A stretch of 43,331 nt of DNA, taken from positions 1 through 43,331 of the forward strand of contig NZ_CACSJM010000033.1 of the NCBI RefSeq assembly GCF_902706185.1. Direction: 5' to 3'. Each line of letters opens with the position of its first letter. The stretch's first letter is position 1. The notes below the pieces were generated by a model. That model ran no database searches and was not told the origin of the DNA. It was given only the letters and a program-made list of their open reading frames with translations. The stretch is from Roseomonas sp. 18066. GTDB taxonomy: Bacteria > Pseudomonadota > Alphaproteobacteria > Acetobacterales > Acetobacteraceae. Position numbers and translations under genes: made by a program. This document shows, piece by piece, positions 16,502 to 23,775 of the stretch.

Positions 16502-17223
16502 AGCCCGATCTCCATCTGGACAGCGGCGCGGCGGCGCTCGACGAAGCGGCGCGTCATCGGCGCATCCTGCAGCGGCAGGCCGCTGCCCACGAAGCCCGGG
16601 CGGCGGCCGGCCAGCTCCGCCTCCAGCATGGCGTAGGAGACGGCGTCGTCGATGTCGTACCAGCTGTCCAGCACCAGCGGCTCCAGCCCGATCTCGGCGG
16701 CGCGCTGCAGGGTGCGCTGGAACACCGTCGAGGTGCTCCAGGCGATCTCCTCGAACAGGCGGCGATGCGGGTGGCGCAGGCCGATGAAGGTGTAGCCGCC
16801 GTCGAAGGCCGGCGAGATCACCATCTCCCGCCCCGTCTGCAGCGCCGTCACCCCGGCCTGCAGCAGGGCGGGCGGCAGGGTCGGACTGTCGGAATTGATC
16901 AGCATGGCGCCGGCATGCCCGGCCGCCAGCAGCCCGGCCATGCCCTGCAGCAGCCGGTCGCCCAGGTCGCCCTCGCCCTGCAGCAGCAGCCGGAACTCCG
17001 GCGGCAGCAGCGCCTGCAGCGCGGCCTCCGACCCGGCCGGCGTGTAGACGGCATAGGGCTGCGCCGCGGCGCGCGGCAGGCCGGCGATGGTCGCGCCCAG
17101 GTCATGGATGAAGCAGCCGGAGATCTCGGCGCATTCCTCCGGCCGCAGCGGCGGCGACAGCCGGGTCTTCGACCGTCCGGCGACAGGCGTCTTGCAGATC
17201 ACGGCAACAGCGACGGATCCCAT
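16498..17223 (-). CDS. TIGR04282/DUF2064 family glycosyltransferase-like nucleotidyltransferase
   Basis: A 241-residue protein of the DUF2064 group, often labelled arsenosugar biosynthesis glycosyltransferase. It has a GT-A-like fold related to CofC and MobA. Motifs are VICKTPVAGRSKTRL near the start, LINSDSPTLPP and DGGYTFIGL, followed by WSTSTVF. The start is set at 17223 because GGGGGAG lies nine bases upstream; an in-frame ATG at 17244 would add seven residues. It lies 33 bases after the anti-sigma gene and overlaps the GT2 gene. The arsenic link of the family name is not supported by any neighbouring ars gene. Confidence 0.78.
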   Translation of the reverse strand: MGSVAVAVICKTPVAGRSKTRLSPPLRPEECAEISGCFIHDLGATIAGLPRAAAQPYAVYTPAGSEAALQALLPPEFRLLLQGEGDLGDRLLQGMAGLLAAGHAGAMLINSDSPTLPPALLQAGVTALQTGREMVISPAFDGGYTFIGLRHPHRRLFEEIAWSTSTVFQRTLQRAAEIGLEPLVLDSWYDIDDAVSYAMLEAELAGRRPGFVGSGLPLQDAPMTRRFVERRRAAVQMEIGL

Positions 17224-17256
17224 GGATCGGCACTCCCCCTGCATGGCCCATCGCCG

Positions 17257-17910
17257 TCATCGCCAGCCGAGCCAGCGCCCGAAGACCCCGCCGCCCAGGG
17301 CGATCAGCCCGACGGAGACGCCATGCGCCAGCAGGTCGATGGCCGTGACATCGAAAGGATGGAAAAAATTCAGCAGCGTCGCCGCCGCGGCCGCGACCGC
17401 CAGCCCGGCCAGCAGCCCGGTCTGCCCGGGCCGTGTCGAGAACCCGCGCCGCAGCATCAGCCCGATCGCCAGGGAGAGCGGCAGCGAGACCATCGCGATG
17501 AACGGCACGCATTCCATCACCGCCTGGTCGAGCGAGGCCGGCGGCGCCGCCGGCCCGAGGCTCTGGCCCAGGCAGCCAAGCCCGCTGGCCGCGACCCACA
17601 GCAGCAGCCCGGGCAGCGGCAACAGCCCCCAGCGCGCATCCCGCCCCGGCACCGCCGCGAGAAACGCCGCCCAGGCCGCCAGCGCCGCGGTCAGGGCCGA
17701 TCCCAGCATGGCGACGCCGATTTCCGGCCGCATGGCCATCCGCTGCAGCAAGGCGCCAGGCTGCGCCAGCGTCGCCAGCAGCAGGCCCAGCGCCACGGCG
17801 ATCGCCAGCCAGGTCAGGGCACGCTGCCCCGGCGGCGCCAGGCGGCCGACCGGCTGCAGGTCCTGCGCCAGCCGGCCGATCAGCCGGGCATGGTCGTCAG
17901 CGCGGGTCAT
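17257..17910 (-). CDS. nrsF: NrsF-type (DUF1109) integral membrane anti-sigma factor
   Basis: A 217-residue protein with about six transmembrane spans after a short cytoplasmic N-terminus, matching DUF1109/NrsF. It should hold the upstream ECF factor inactive at the membrane until a redox or metal signal. In Caulobacter NrsF two cysteines are needed for sensing. Here only Cys113 and Cys134 exist, and the late segment where an HC motif is expected reads NFFHPFDVTAIDL, without cysteine. Its start overlaps the sigma gene by 14 bases. Sensing chemistry may therefore differ from the Caulobacter model. Confidence 0.82.
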   Translation of the reverse strand: MTRADDHARLIGRLAQDLQPVGRLAPPGQRALTWLAIAVALGLLLATLAQPGALLQRMAMRPEIGVAMLGSALTAALAAWAAFLAAVPGRDARWGLLPLPGLLLWVAASGLGCLGQSLGPAAPPASLDQAVMECVPFIAMVSLPLSLAIGLMLRRGFSTRPGQTGLLAGLAVAAAAATLLNFFHPFDVTAIDLLAHGVSVGLIALGGGVFGRWLGWR

Positions 17911-18478
17911 CGCCGGCGGGCTCCCCCGTCAACCGGGCCCGCAGCGCCTTGATGGCGCGGTGCAGGTTGACCTTCAGCGCGCCCTTGCTGCGACCGGTGG
18001 CCTGGGCGGTGTCCTCCAGCGAGCGTTCGGCCATGGCGAGCTGCTCCACCGCCTGCCGCTGCGCCTGTGGCAAGCCGCGCAGGGCGCTGGCAAGCTGGCG
18101 GCGGCGGTCCTGCGCCTCCAGCCGGCTGTCCGCCGCCTCGGCCGGGTCGGGGATGCTGTCATAGCCGCCCGGCACGGCGGCGGCTCTGCCTGGCTGGCGG
18201 CCCCGGCGCCGCAGCGCGTCGACCGAGCGCCGCCGCGCGATGGCCCGCAGCCAGGGCAGGAAGGGCCGCGCCGGATCATAGGTGTGGCGGGCACGGTGAA
18301 CGGCCAGAAGCGTGTCCTGCACGACATCGTCCACCGCATCCCCGCGGAAGCCCTGGGCGCGGACGGCCGCGGCGATGACCGGGACGCAGCCGGCCAGCAG
18401 GATGCGATATTCCGCGGCGTCACCGGCCTGCGCCGCGACCATGCTCCTGGCCAGTTTCAGCTCGAGCTCGGTCAGCAC
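17897..18478 (-). CDS. sigF: RNA polymerase ECF-subfamily sigma factor (sigma-F/NrsF type)
   Basis: A 193-residue ECF sigma factor. Region 2 is visible around AVDDVVQDTLLAVHRARHTY and FLPWLRAIARRRSVDALRR, and region 4 around LPQAQRQAVEQLAMAERSL with helix-turn-helix TAQATGRSKGALKVNLHRA. The GTG at 18478 is chosen as start because the family begins TELELK directly after it and AAGG lies upstream. In-frame codons farther upstream code for non-conserved filler. It is first gene of an operon with nrsF, two glycosyltransferases and an epimerase. A promoter of its own consensus lies 230 bases upstream. Confidence 0.87.
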   Translation of the reverse strand: MLTELELKLARSMVAAQAGDAAEYRILLAGCVPVIAAAVRAQGFRGDAVDDVVQDTLLAVHRARHTYDPARPFLPWLRAIARRRSVDALRRRGRQPGRAAAVPGGYDSIPDPAEAADSRLEAQDRRRQLASALRGLPQAQRQAVEQLAMAERSLEDTAQATGRSKGALKVNLHRAIKALRARLTGEPAGDDPR

Positions 18479-19125
18479 GGCTTCGCCTTGCTGCGGGGCG
18501 GGTGACGTCTGACTGTCACCCCCATCGGCAGGGCCTGTAAAGCAGGAAGCCACGATCACGGCCATGGGGACGGGCCGCGACGACCGGGCGCCCGGGGCGC
18601 TGTCACGCGCAGGCTGCGAAAGCTGGCGCGGCACGGGCTGCATGACGGGGGCGATGCATGAGGGCTCTCGGCCGCTGGCGGCGGCCGGGACGGGCGCCTA
18701 CCCCCGACACTTCGCCGGCTGGTCGGGATGGTTACACGGCGACGCGAATCTTATTCCTGACGCGCTGCCGCCATGGCGGAGAGCGAGGGAGGAACGAGAG
18801 GGACGAAAGACTGAGGCCGGGCTCTGGCAGGAAGGTCTGCTGCCGTCGCCTGCAGTCCAAAGCAGAGGCGGCGTCGTCCAGAGACGTGACGGCCTGGCCG
18901 GGCCGGCGGCTTTCAAACCGTGTCGGCCGCGGGACCGGGCCATGCCCGGTCATGCCGGCGTGACATCGTCCACGAGCCCGCGCCGGTCGACATCGGCGCC
19001 GTTCCGATCGCCGCATCCGCCCCGGGGCAGGCGGTGGCGGGCCGCCGGCTCCGCGATCAACGGGCCCGAAAGCGGACGGGCGCCATCAATGCCGCCTGCA
19101 GGCTTGCCGCGTCCCGATCGCAGGG
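18479..19125. other. 647-base non-coding region between the sigma operon and the hybrid kinase
   Basis: No convincing gene is present; open frames here have shadow-like composition. The only clear element is the ECF-type promoter at 18711-18736, which would leave a leader of about 225 bases before the sigma start. A stretch at 18880-18950 is GC-rich with weak dyads. I see no insertion-sequence relic or RNA gene. Confidence 0.5.
18711..18736 (-). promoter_or_regulatory. ECF sigma-type promoter of the sigF-nrsF operon
   Basis: On the minus strand TGTAACC (18736-18730) is followed after 15 bases by CGAA (18714-18711). The pattern matches those at 12621-12645 and 13280-13305, so the sigma factor probably activates its own operon. 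Predicted transcription start is near 18704, leaving an unusually long leader. Confidence 0.5.
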
Positions 19126-22100
19126 TCACGCTGTGGCGATCAATTCCCTGATCCGGCTCGCAAGGGCTTCCATGGCGAAGGGCTTGGTCATCACATGCAT
19201 GCCGGGCTCCAGATGCCCGTCGCCGACCACGGCGTTCTCGGCATAGCCGGTGATGAACAGCACCTTCAGATGTGGCCGGCTCACGCGCGCCGCGTCGGCC
19301 ATCTGGCGCCCGTTCATTCCGCCCGGCAGGCCCACATCGCTGACCAGGAGATCGATCTGGGTGTCCGAGCGCAGCACCTTCAGCCCCGAAGGGCCGTCCG
19401 CCGCCTCGATGGCCGTGTAGCCCAGGTCGGCCAGCACCTCGGTCACCAGCATGCGGACGGTGGGCTCGTCGTCGACGACCAGCACCGTCTCGCCTTGCTG
19501 CGCCCGCGGCGCGCCCGACAGCTCTGGCGCAAGCTCGGCGACATCCGTGTCGCCGACGTGGCGCGGCAGATAGAGGCAGACATTGGTGCCCCGGCCCAGC
19601 TCCGAATAGATGCGCGCCTGGCCGCCGGACTGGCGCGCGAAGCCATAGATCATGGACAGGCCGAGGCCGGTACCCTGGCCAAGCGGCTTGGTCGTGAAGA
19701 ACGGGTCGAAGGCCTTGGCGATGACATCCGGCGACATGCCGGTGCCGGTGTCGGAAACGCAGAGCGACACATACTGGCCCGGCATCAGGTCGCGGCCCTG
19801 CGCGGCACGCTCGTCCAGCCAGCGGTTCGCCGTCTGGATGGTGATCCGGCCGCCCTCCGGCATGGCGTCGCGGGCGTTGATGCAGAGGTTCAGCAGGGCG
19901 TTCTCCAGCTGCGGCGGGTCAACCAGCGTGGTCCACAGCCCGCCGGCGCCGACCACCTCCAATTGGATCGCGGGTCCCACCGTGCGGCGGACGAGCTCCT
20001 CCATCCCCGCCACGAGACGGTTCGCGTCGGTCGGCTTCGGGTCCAGCGTCTGGCGCCGCGAAAAGGCCAGCAGCCGGTGGGTCAGGGCGGCGGCACGCTT
20101 GGCGGCGCCCTCGGCCGCCGTGACGTAGCGGTCGAGGTCCTTCACCCGACCCTGCGCCATGCGCGTGCTCAGCAGCTCGAGGCTGCCGGTGATGCCGGTC
20201 AGCAGGTTGTTGAAGTCGTGCGCCAGCCCGCCGGTCAGCTGACCCACGGCCTCCATCTTCTGCGCCTGCCGCAGCTGTTCCTCGGAGCGCTGCAGCGCTT
20301 CGGCCTGCTCCCGCTCCGTCGTGGTGTCACGCCCCACCGCGACGATCATCCCGTCATCGGGCCCGGCCGTCCAGGTGATCCAGGCATAGCCGCCATCGGC
20401 CCGACGGTAACGGTTCTCGAACCGCGCATAGGCGGTCCCTTCCGAGATGGCCTTGGCGCCCTCGGCCGTGTGGCCGAGATCCTCGGGGTGGATCAGGCTG
20501 AGCAGGCTGGTCCCGAGCAGCTCCTCCTCGCGCCAGCCCAGGATCCTGGTCCAGGCGGGATTGATCGCCAGGATGCTGCCATCGAACTCCGCGATCAGCA
20601 TCAGGTCGGTCGACATGCGCCACAGCCGGTTCCGGTCCGCCGTCCGCCGGGCGACCTGCTGCTCCAGCGTCTCATTGACCTGGCGCAGGGCCGCTTTCGA
20701 CCTGGCCTGCTCCAGCGCGGCCCAGGTGCGGTCGGCGACGGCGCGGGCGAAGGTGACCTCCTCCTCGGTCCACTGGTGCTCGCACGAGGTATGGGCGAAC
20801 ACCACGGCGGCCAGGCGTCCGCCGTCCAGCAGCGGCACGTTGAGCAGCGAGCGGACCCCGATCGCCGCGAACTCCGCCGAGCCGGGGCGCGTGCGGGGGT
20901 CGCAGGCCACATCGCTGACGGCGACGACGTCGTTGCGCTTCATGTCCTCGATGAACGAGCCGAAGGCGCGGAAGTCGTGCAGCCCGGCCAGGGAGGCCAT
21001 GCCCGGGCCGTCGCTCCAGTCGCGCTCGATCATGACCGTCTCGCTGGCCGCATCGACGGCGCCGTAGCCCGCCCGGGACACGCCCAGGGTGCGGCCGACG
21101 ATCCCGGCCGCGGCGGCCGCCATGGCCGAAGGGTCGTCGAGGTCGCGCAGGCGGTCGGCAAGCTCCAGCAAGGCGTCGCGGCGCCGGTCGGCCTGCCTGC
21201 GCCCGGTCAGGTCGAACATGGCGCCGAGCATGCGGACGGCACGGCCATCGCGGTCACGGATCACGGAACCGCGATTCAGCACCTCCGCATAGGCGCCGTC
21301 GGCGCGCCGGAAGCGGTACTCGTCGGTCCAGCTGGTGCCGCCGCCATCGACAACCGCGCGGATGCTGCCGGCGACGCGGTCCCGGTCCTCCGGATGGATA
21401 TGGGCCATCCACCAGCGGCCATCCGGCGCCACCCGGGCGGGGGGCCAGCCATAGGCGTCCTGCAGCGCCTCGTTCCACAGCACGCTGTCATCCGCGAGGT
21501 TCCAGTCCCAGATGGCGTCGCGGGTGGCACGTTGCGCCAGCTGAAAGCGCTCGTTGACCGCCGCCAGGACTTCGCCCGCCAGGTGCTGCTCGGTGCGGTC
21601 CCGCAGCATCTTGAGGTAGCCGACATGGGCGCCGCGCTCGTCGCGCAGCGGCAGCATCTCGCCCGAGGCCCAGAAACGGGCGCCGTCCTTGCGCTGGTGC
21701 CAGCGTTCGTCGGCGGCCCGGTCGTTCTGGACCGCAAGCCGCATCTCGGCCTCCGGGATCCCGGCTTCGCGGTCCTCGGCGGTGAAGAAACGGTCGGCTT
21801 GCTGGCCCAGCATTTCGCCCTCGGACCAGCCGAGCACGTTCTCGGCGCCGGTGTTCCACCCGGTGATCCTGCCCCCGAGGTCGATGCTGACGATGGCGAA
21901 GTCGGTGGCGCTGTCCAGGGTCTGGCGGCGCAGCGAATCCGCCCGGTCGCGCTCGGCCAGCGCCCGGCGAAGCGCGATCTGGCTGCTGGCCTGCGCAGCC
22001 AGGGCCTTCAGGGCAAAGCGCTGGCGCGCGTCGAGGCCGTCCGGGCGCGCCACCGTGTCGATGACGCAGAGCGCGCCGACCGGCACCCCCTCCGCCAGAA

Positions 22101-22455
22101 GCGGCATGCCCGCATAGAAGCGGATGCCAGATGGGCCGGTCACCAGGGGGTTGTCCGCGAAGCGAGGGTCGATGGCGGCATCGGGCACCACCATTCCCTC
22201 GGGCTCCAGCATGGCCGCCGGGCAAAAGGCGATGTCGCGCGGGATAGTGCGGGTGCCGAGGCCGATCTCGGCCTTGCCCCATTGCCGGTCCTCGGCGACG
22301 AGGTGAATGGCGGCTATCGGCACGCCGACGAGGTCCGCCGCCAACCGCACCAGGTCGTCGTAGGCCTGCTCGGGCGGGGTATCCAGCAGACCCGTCCGGT
22401 GGAGCGCGGCAAGGCGCTCCTCCTCCGTCCAAAGGCGCGCCCCGTCGCCGCTCAC
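19126..22455 (-). CDS. Soluble hybrid sensor histidine kinase/response regulator (GAF-PAS-PAS-GAF-PAS-HisKA-HATPase-REC)
   Basis: A 1109-residue cytoplasmic hybrid kinase with no membrane span. Order: GAF (about 25-165), PAS (180-290), PAS (305-420), GAF (430-575), PAS (605-720), HisKA with phospho-acceptor His746 in GLAHDFNNLL, HATPase with NARDAMPEGG, DTGTGM and GQGTGLGLSM, then a receiver with Asp1040 (LVSDVGLP) and Lys in MTKPF. Three PAS and two GAF modules suggest integration of several signals, possibly light or redox, but no bilin- or heme-binding residue is certain. No separate output regulator is adjacent. The nearest regulatory genes are the sigma/anti-sigma pair, transcribed away from it downstream. 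Confidence 0.87.
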   Translation of the reverse strand: MSGDGARLWTEEERLAALHRTGLLDTPPEQAYDDLVRLAADLVGVPIAAIHLVAEDRQWGKAEIGLGTRTIPRDIAFCPAAMLEPEGMVVPDAAIDPRFADNPLVTGPSGIRFYAGMPLLAEGVPVGALCVIDTVARPDGLDARQRFALKALAAQASSQIALRRALAERDRADSLRRQTLDSATDFAIVSIDLGGRITGWNTGAENVLGWSEGEMLGQQADRFFTAEDREAGIPEAEMRLAVQNDRAADERWHQRKDGARFWASGEMLPLRDERGAHVGYLKMLRDRTEQHLAGEVLAAVNERFQLAQRATRDAIWDWNLADDSVLWNEALQDAYGWPPARVAPDGRWWMAHIHPEDRDRVAGSIRAVVDGGGTSWTDEYRFRRADGAYAEVLNRGSVIRDRDGRAVRMLGAMFDLTGRRQADRRRDALLELADRLRDLDDPSAMAAAAAGIVGRTLGVSRAGYGAVDAASETVMIERDWSDGPGMASLAGLHDFRAFGSFIEDMKRNDVVAVSDVACDPRTRPGSAEFAAIGVRSLLNVPLLDGGRLAAVVFAHTSCEHQWTEEEVTFARAVADRTWAALEQARSKAALRQVNETLEQQVARRTADRNRLWRMSTDLMLIAEFDGSILAINPAWTRILGWREEELLGTSLLSLIHPEDLGHTAEGAKAISEGTAYARFENRYRRADGGYAWITWTAGPDDGMIVAVGRDTTTEREQAEALQRSEEQLRQAQKMEAVGQLTGGLAHDFNNLLTGITGSLELLSTRMAQGRVKDLDRYVTAAEGAAKRAAALTHRLLAFSRRQTLDPKPTDANRLVAGMEELVRRTVGPAIQLEVVGAGGLWTTLVDPPQLENALLNLCINARDAMPEGGRITIQTANRWLDERAAQGRDLMPGQYVSLCVSDTGTGMSPDVIAKAFDPFFTTKPLGQGTGLGLSMIYGFARQSGGQARIYSELGRGTNVCLYLPRHVGDTDVAELAPELSGAPRAQQGETVLVVDDEPTVRMLVTEVLADLGYTAIEAADGPSGLKVLRSDTQIDLLVSDVGLPGGMNGRQMADAARVSRPHLKVLFITGYAENAVVGDGHLEPGMHVMTKPFAMEALASRIRELIATA

Positions 22456-22553
22456 GGGACGCAGCTCTCTGCGCAGGCCAGAGCTCGCTCCTGGAGGATG
22501 CGCTGGAGACCCTGGCGAACCGGGATGGCGGGGGCTGGGGAGGGCATCATTCT

Positions 22554-22581
22554 AATCTATGCAAGTATTACGCGCGGTCAA
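22554..22581 (-). promoter_or_regulatory. Candidate sigma-70 promoter of the hybrid kinase
   Basis: On the minus strand TTGACC (22581-22576), 16 bases, TAGATT (22559-22554), within a locally AT-richer patch about 100 bases before the kinase ATG. The match is moderate and the leader would be about 90 bases. Confidence 0.35.
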
Positions 22582-22785
22582 ACCCCGGTTTCAGCGTGGA
22601 GTTTCAGTCCATCACCTGAATCTTGGCCTTTAATTCTGGGAACTTGTTGCTCAATGGTTCCGGCGAGGCCGGAAGGACCGGTCGGCAGCTTCGTTGAGCG
22701 CATCGACGCTGCCAGGCGCCCCCGCAACCTCGAGGCTCGGCGTCGCAACGAACGCCGGTTGGCAAAGCCGATGCAGGCGTGGTCC

Positions 22786-22801
22786 GAGCCCCTCCTGCCG
22801 G
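22786..22801 (+). repeat. 16-bp exact repeat shared with 10743-10758
   Basis: Second copy of GAGCCCCTCCTGCCGG, here 50 bases 3' (minus-strand sense) of the IS3 OrfB relic. The flanks are also similar between the two copies (GGGGCGCC, then CGAGGCGG), consistent with a shared insertion-sequence end. Confidence 0.55.
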
Positions 22802-22850
22802 GCCGGCGGGGCGCCGTTGGATGACCCGCCCCTCGGCGAGGCGGGTGTCG

Positions 22851-23131
22851 CCCGAACGGCCTCGGGTTTTTGGAGACCTCGTCGATCCAGCGGGGCAGGC
22901 CCTCGGCCAGCCGGTCGACGGTCTCGCAGGCCATCGGGTGGAGCTCCTCGACCTCGAGCGTCTTCGTGAAGCTGTCGGCAAAGGCCTTGTCGCGGAGGTT
23001 GCCGCGGTCGGCATGGCGCAGGGCGGCCCGCGTCAGCCGGATGTCGACCTGCCGGGCGCTGCAGGGCCCACCACCCGGCGCAGGCTGTCGCCACGCTGGG
23101 GCTCCAGGCTGTGAACCCGGTGCTTCGTCAT
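22851..23131 (-). pseudogene. Internally deleted IS3-family insertion sequence (OrfA start plus OrfB end)
   Basis: The minus strand starts MTKHRVHSLE at 23131, like IS3-type OrfA proteins, then passes through LRRVVG, the OrfB SRRVVG motif. Changing frame, it continues at 23009-22851 as DRGNLRDKAFADSF, TKTLEVEEL and LPRWIDEV. That matches the OrfB end RGNxYDNAxAESFMKTLKVEEV...LPRFIDEVYN, with the third catalytic Glu position replaced by Asp (FADSF for the usual AESF). Most of both frames are missing, so it is inactive. The remainder of the 840-base gap (22456-23296) holds a kinase promoter and downstream hairpins, nothing else recognisable. Confidence 0.65.
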
Positions 23132-23213
23132 GGCTTGCAGCCTCCCCGAAGCCTCGCGAGGGGGTGGTGAATTCAGGGGGGCGGACGGTCCTGGAGTGGG
23201 GGGCTCAGCCCAG

Positions 23214-23237
23214 CCTGGGGGAATTCACGCCCCCAGG
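23214..23237 (-). terminator. Hairpin downstream of the cyd-arsR operon, candidate terminator
   Basis: CCTGGGGG (23214-23221) pairs perfectly with CCCCCAGG (23230-23237) around an eight-base loop. It lies 60 bases past the arsR stop. A second small dyad, GGGCTCAGCCC, follows in the transcript. There is no T tract, so it may slow or protect the transcript end, or be an insertion-sequence terminus, rather than be a classical terminator. Confidence 0.35.
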
Positions 23238-23296
23238 TCTTCGGACAGACGACGTCAGCATGCCCCAGGACTTTGTCTGATCGCGCGATTCAGGCT

Positions 23297-23644
23297 TTAG
23301 TTCACCACGACAACTTCTTCCTCGGCATCCGCCTGGTAGATGTCGTGCAGCACCCCCAGCAGGCGTGCCACCCGCGGATCGGCGACGCGGTAGTGGATGG
23401 TCGTCCCGGCGCGGCGGGTGGCGACCAGGCCGTCCTCGCGCAGGCGGGCCAGGTGCTGGGACAGCGCCGGCTGCGACAGGCCGACCAGCTCGGCCAGGCG
23501 GCCGACGGTGACCTCGCCTTCGCCGATCAGGTGGCACAGCAGCAGCAGGCGGCGCTCGTTGGCCAGCATGCGCAGCAGGTTGGCGGCCTCGGCGGCGTGG
23601 GTTTCGACGTCGGCGAGGGGGTTGTGGAAGTCAAGCATGTCCAT
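23297..23644 (-). CDS. ArsR/SmtB family winged-helix regulator at the end of the cyd operon
   Basis: A 115-residue ArsR-type repressor. The recognition helix region is VGRLAELVGLSQPALSQHLARLREDGLV and the wing is TRRAGTTIHYRV. Its only cysteine is Cys37 in LLLLCHLIG, in the position of the first cysteine of the persulfide sensors BigR/SqrR; the second, C-terminal cysteine is absent. No other metal motif (such as ELCVCDL) is present. It follows cydX by seven bases and is probably cotranscribed, which suggests autoregulation of the bd oxidase operon. An alternative ATG lies two codons in (23638). Confidence 0.83.
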   Translation of the reverse strand: MDMLDFHNPLADVETHAAEAANLLRMLANERRLLLLCHLIGEGEVTVGRLAELVGLSQPALSQHLARLREDGLVATRRAGTTIHYRVADPRVARLLGVLHDIYQADAEEEVVVVN

Positions 23645-23650
23645 GGCGCG

Positions 23651-23761
23651 TCATTCCTGGGGGGCGATTTCGCCCTGTTCCATCAGCTCAAACCACATCG
23701 CGTTCAGCACGGCAAAGGCGGCGGCCAAAGGCAGGCCGAGCAGCCAGGCGAAGTACCACAT
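23651..23761 (-). CDS. cydX: Cytochrome bd oxidase small subunit CydX
   Basis: A 36-residue single-span protein, MWYFAWLLGLPLAAAFAVLN followed by AMWFELMEQGEIAPQE. The MWYFxWxLGxxLA...AxxNAMWxE pattern is the CydX (YbgT) signature. It packs beside CydA and stabilises the hemes of the bd oxidase in the inner membrane. Located 14 bases after the cydB stop, where cydX is normally found. Its length is typical of the family (about 30-40 residues). Confidence 0.9.
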   Translation of the reverse strand: MWYFAWLLGLPLAAAFAVLNAMWFELMEQGEIAPQE

Positions 23762-23775
23762 GGTCGTCGTTCCTT

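Noticed and set aside
16498..17223. Arsenic resistance or arsenosugar locus
   Set aside because: Only the family label points to arsenic; no arsM, arsenate reductase or efflux gene is present, and the ArsR-type regulator at 23.3 kb belongs to the cyd operon.
18820..18960. Possible selenocysteine tRNA (GGAAGGTC start and CTTTCAAA anticodon-like loop)
   Set aside because: The acceptor arms do not pair and no D, T or long variable arm can be drawn in order; the resemblance is limited to two short strings.
20405..20430. GTAACG followed by CGAA inside the hybrid kinase gene
   Set aside because: It is within coding sequence, the sixth base is wrong, the spacing is about seven bases, and no gene starts downstream on that strand.
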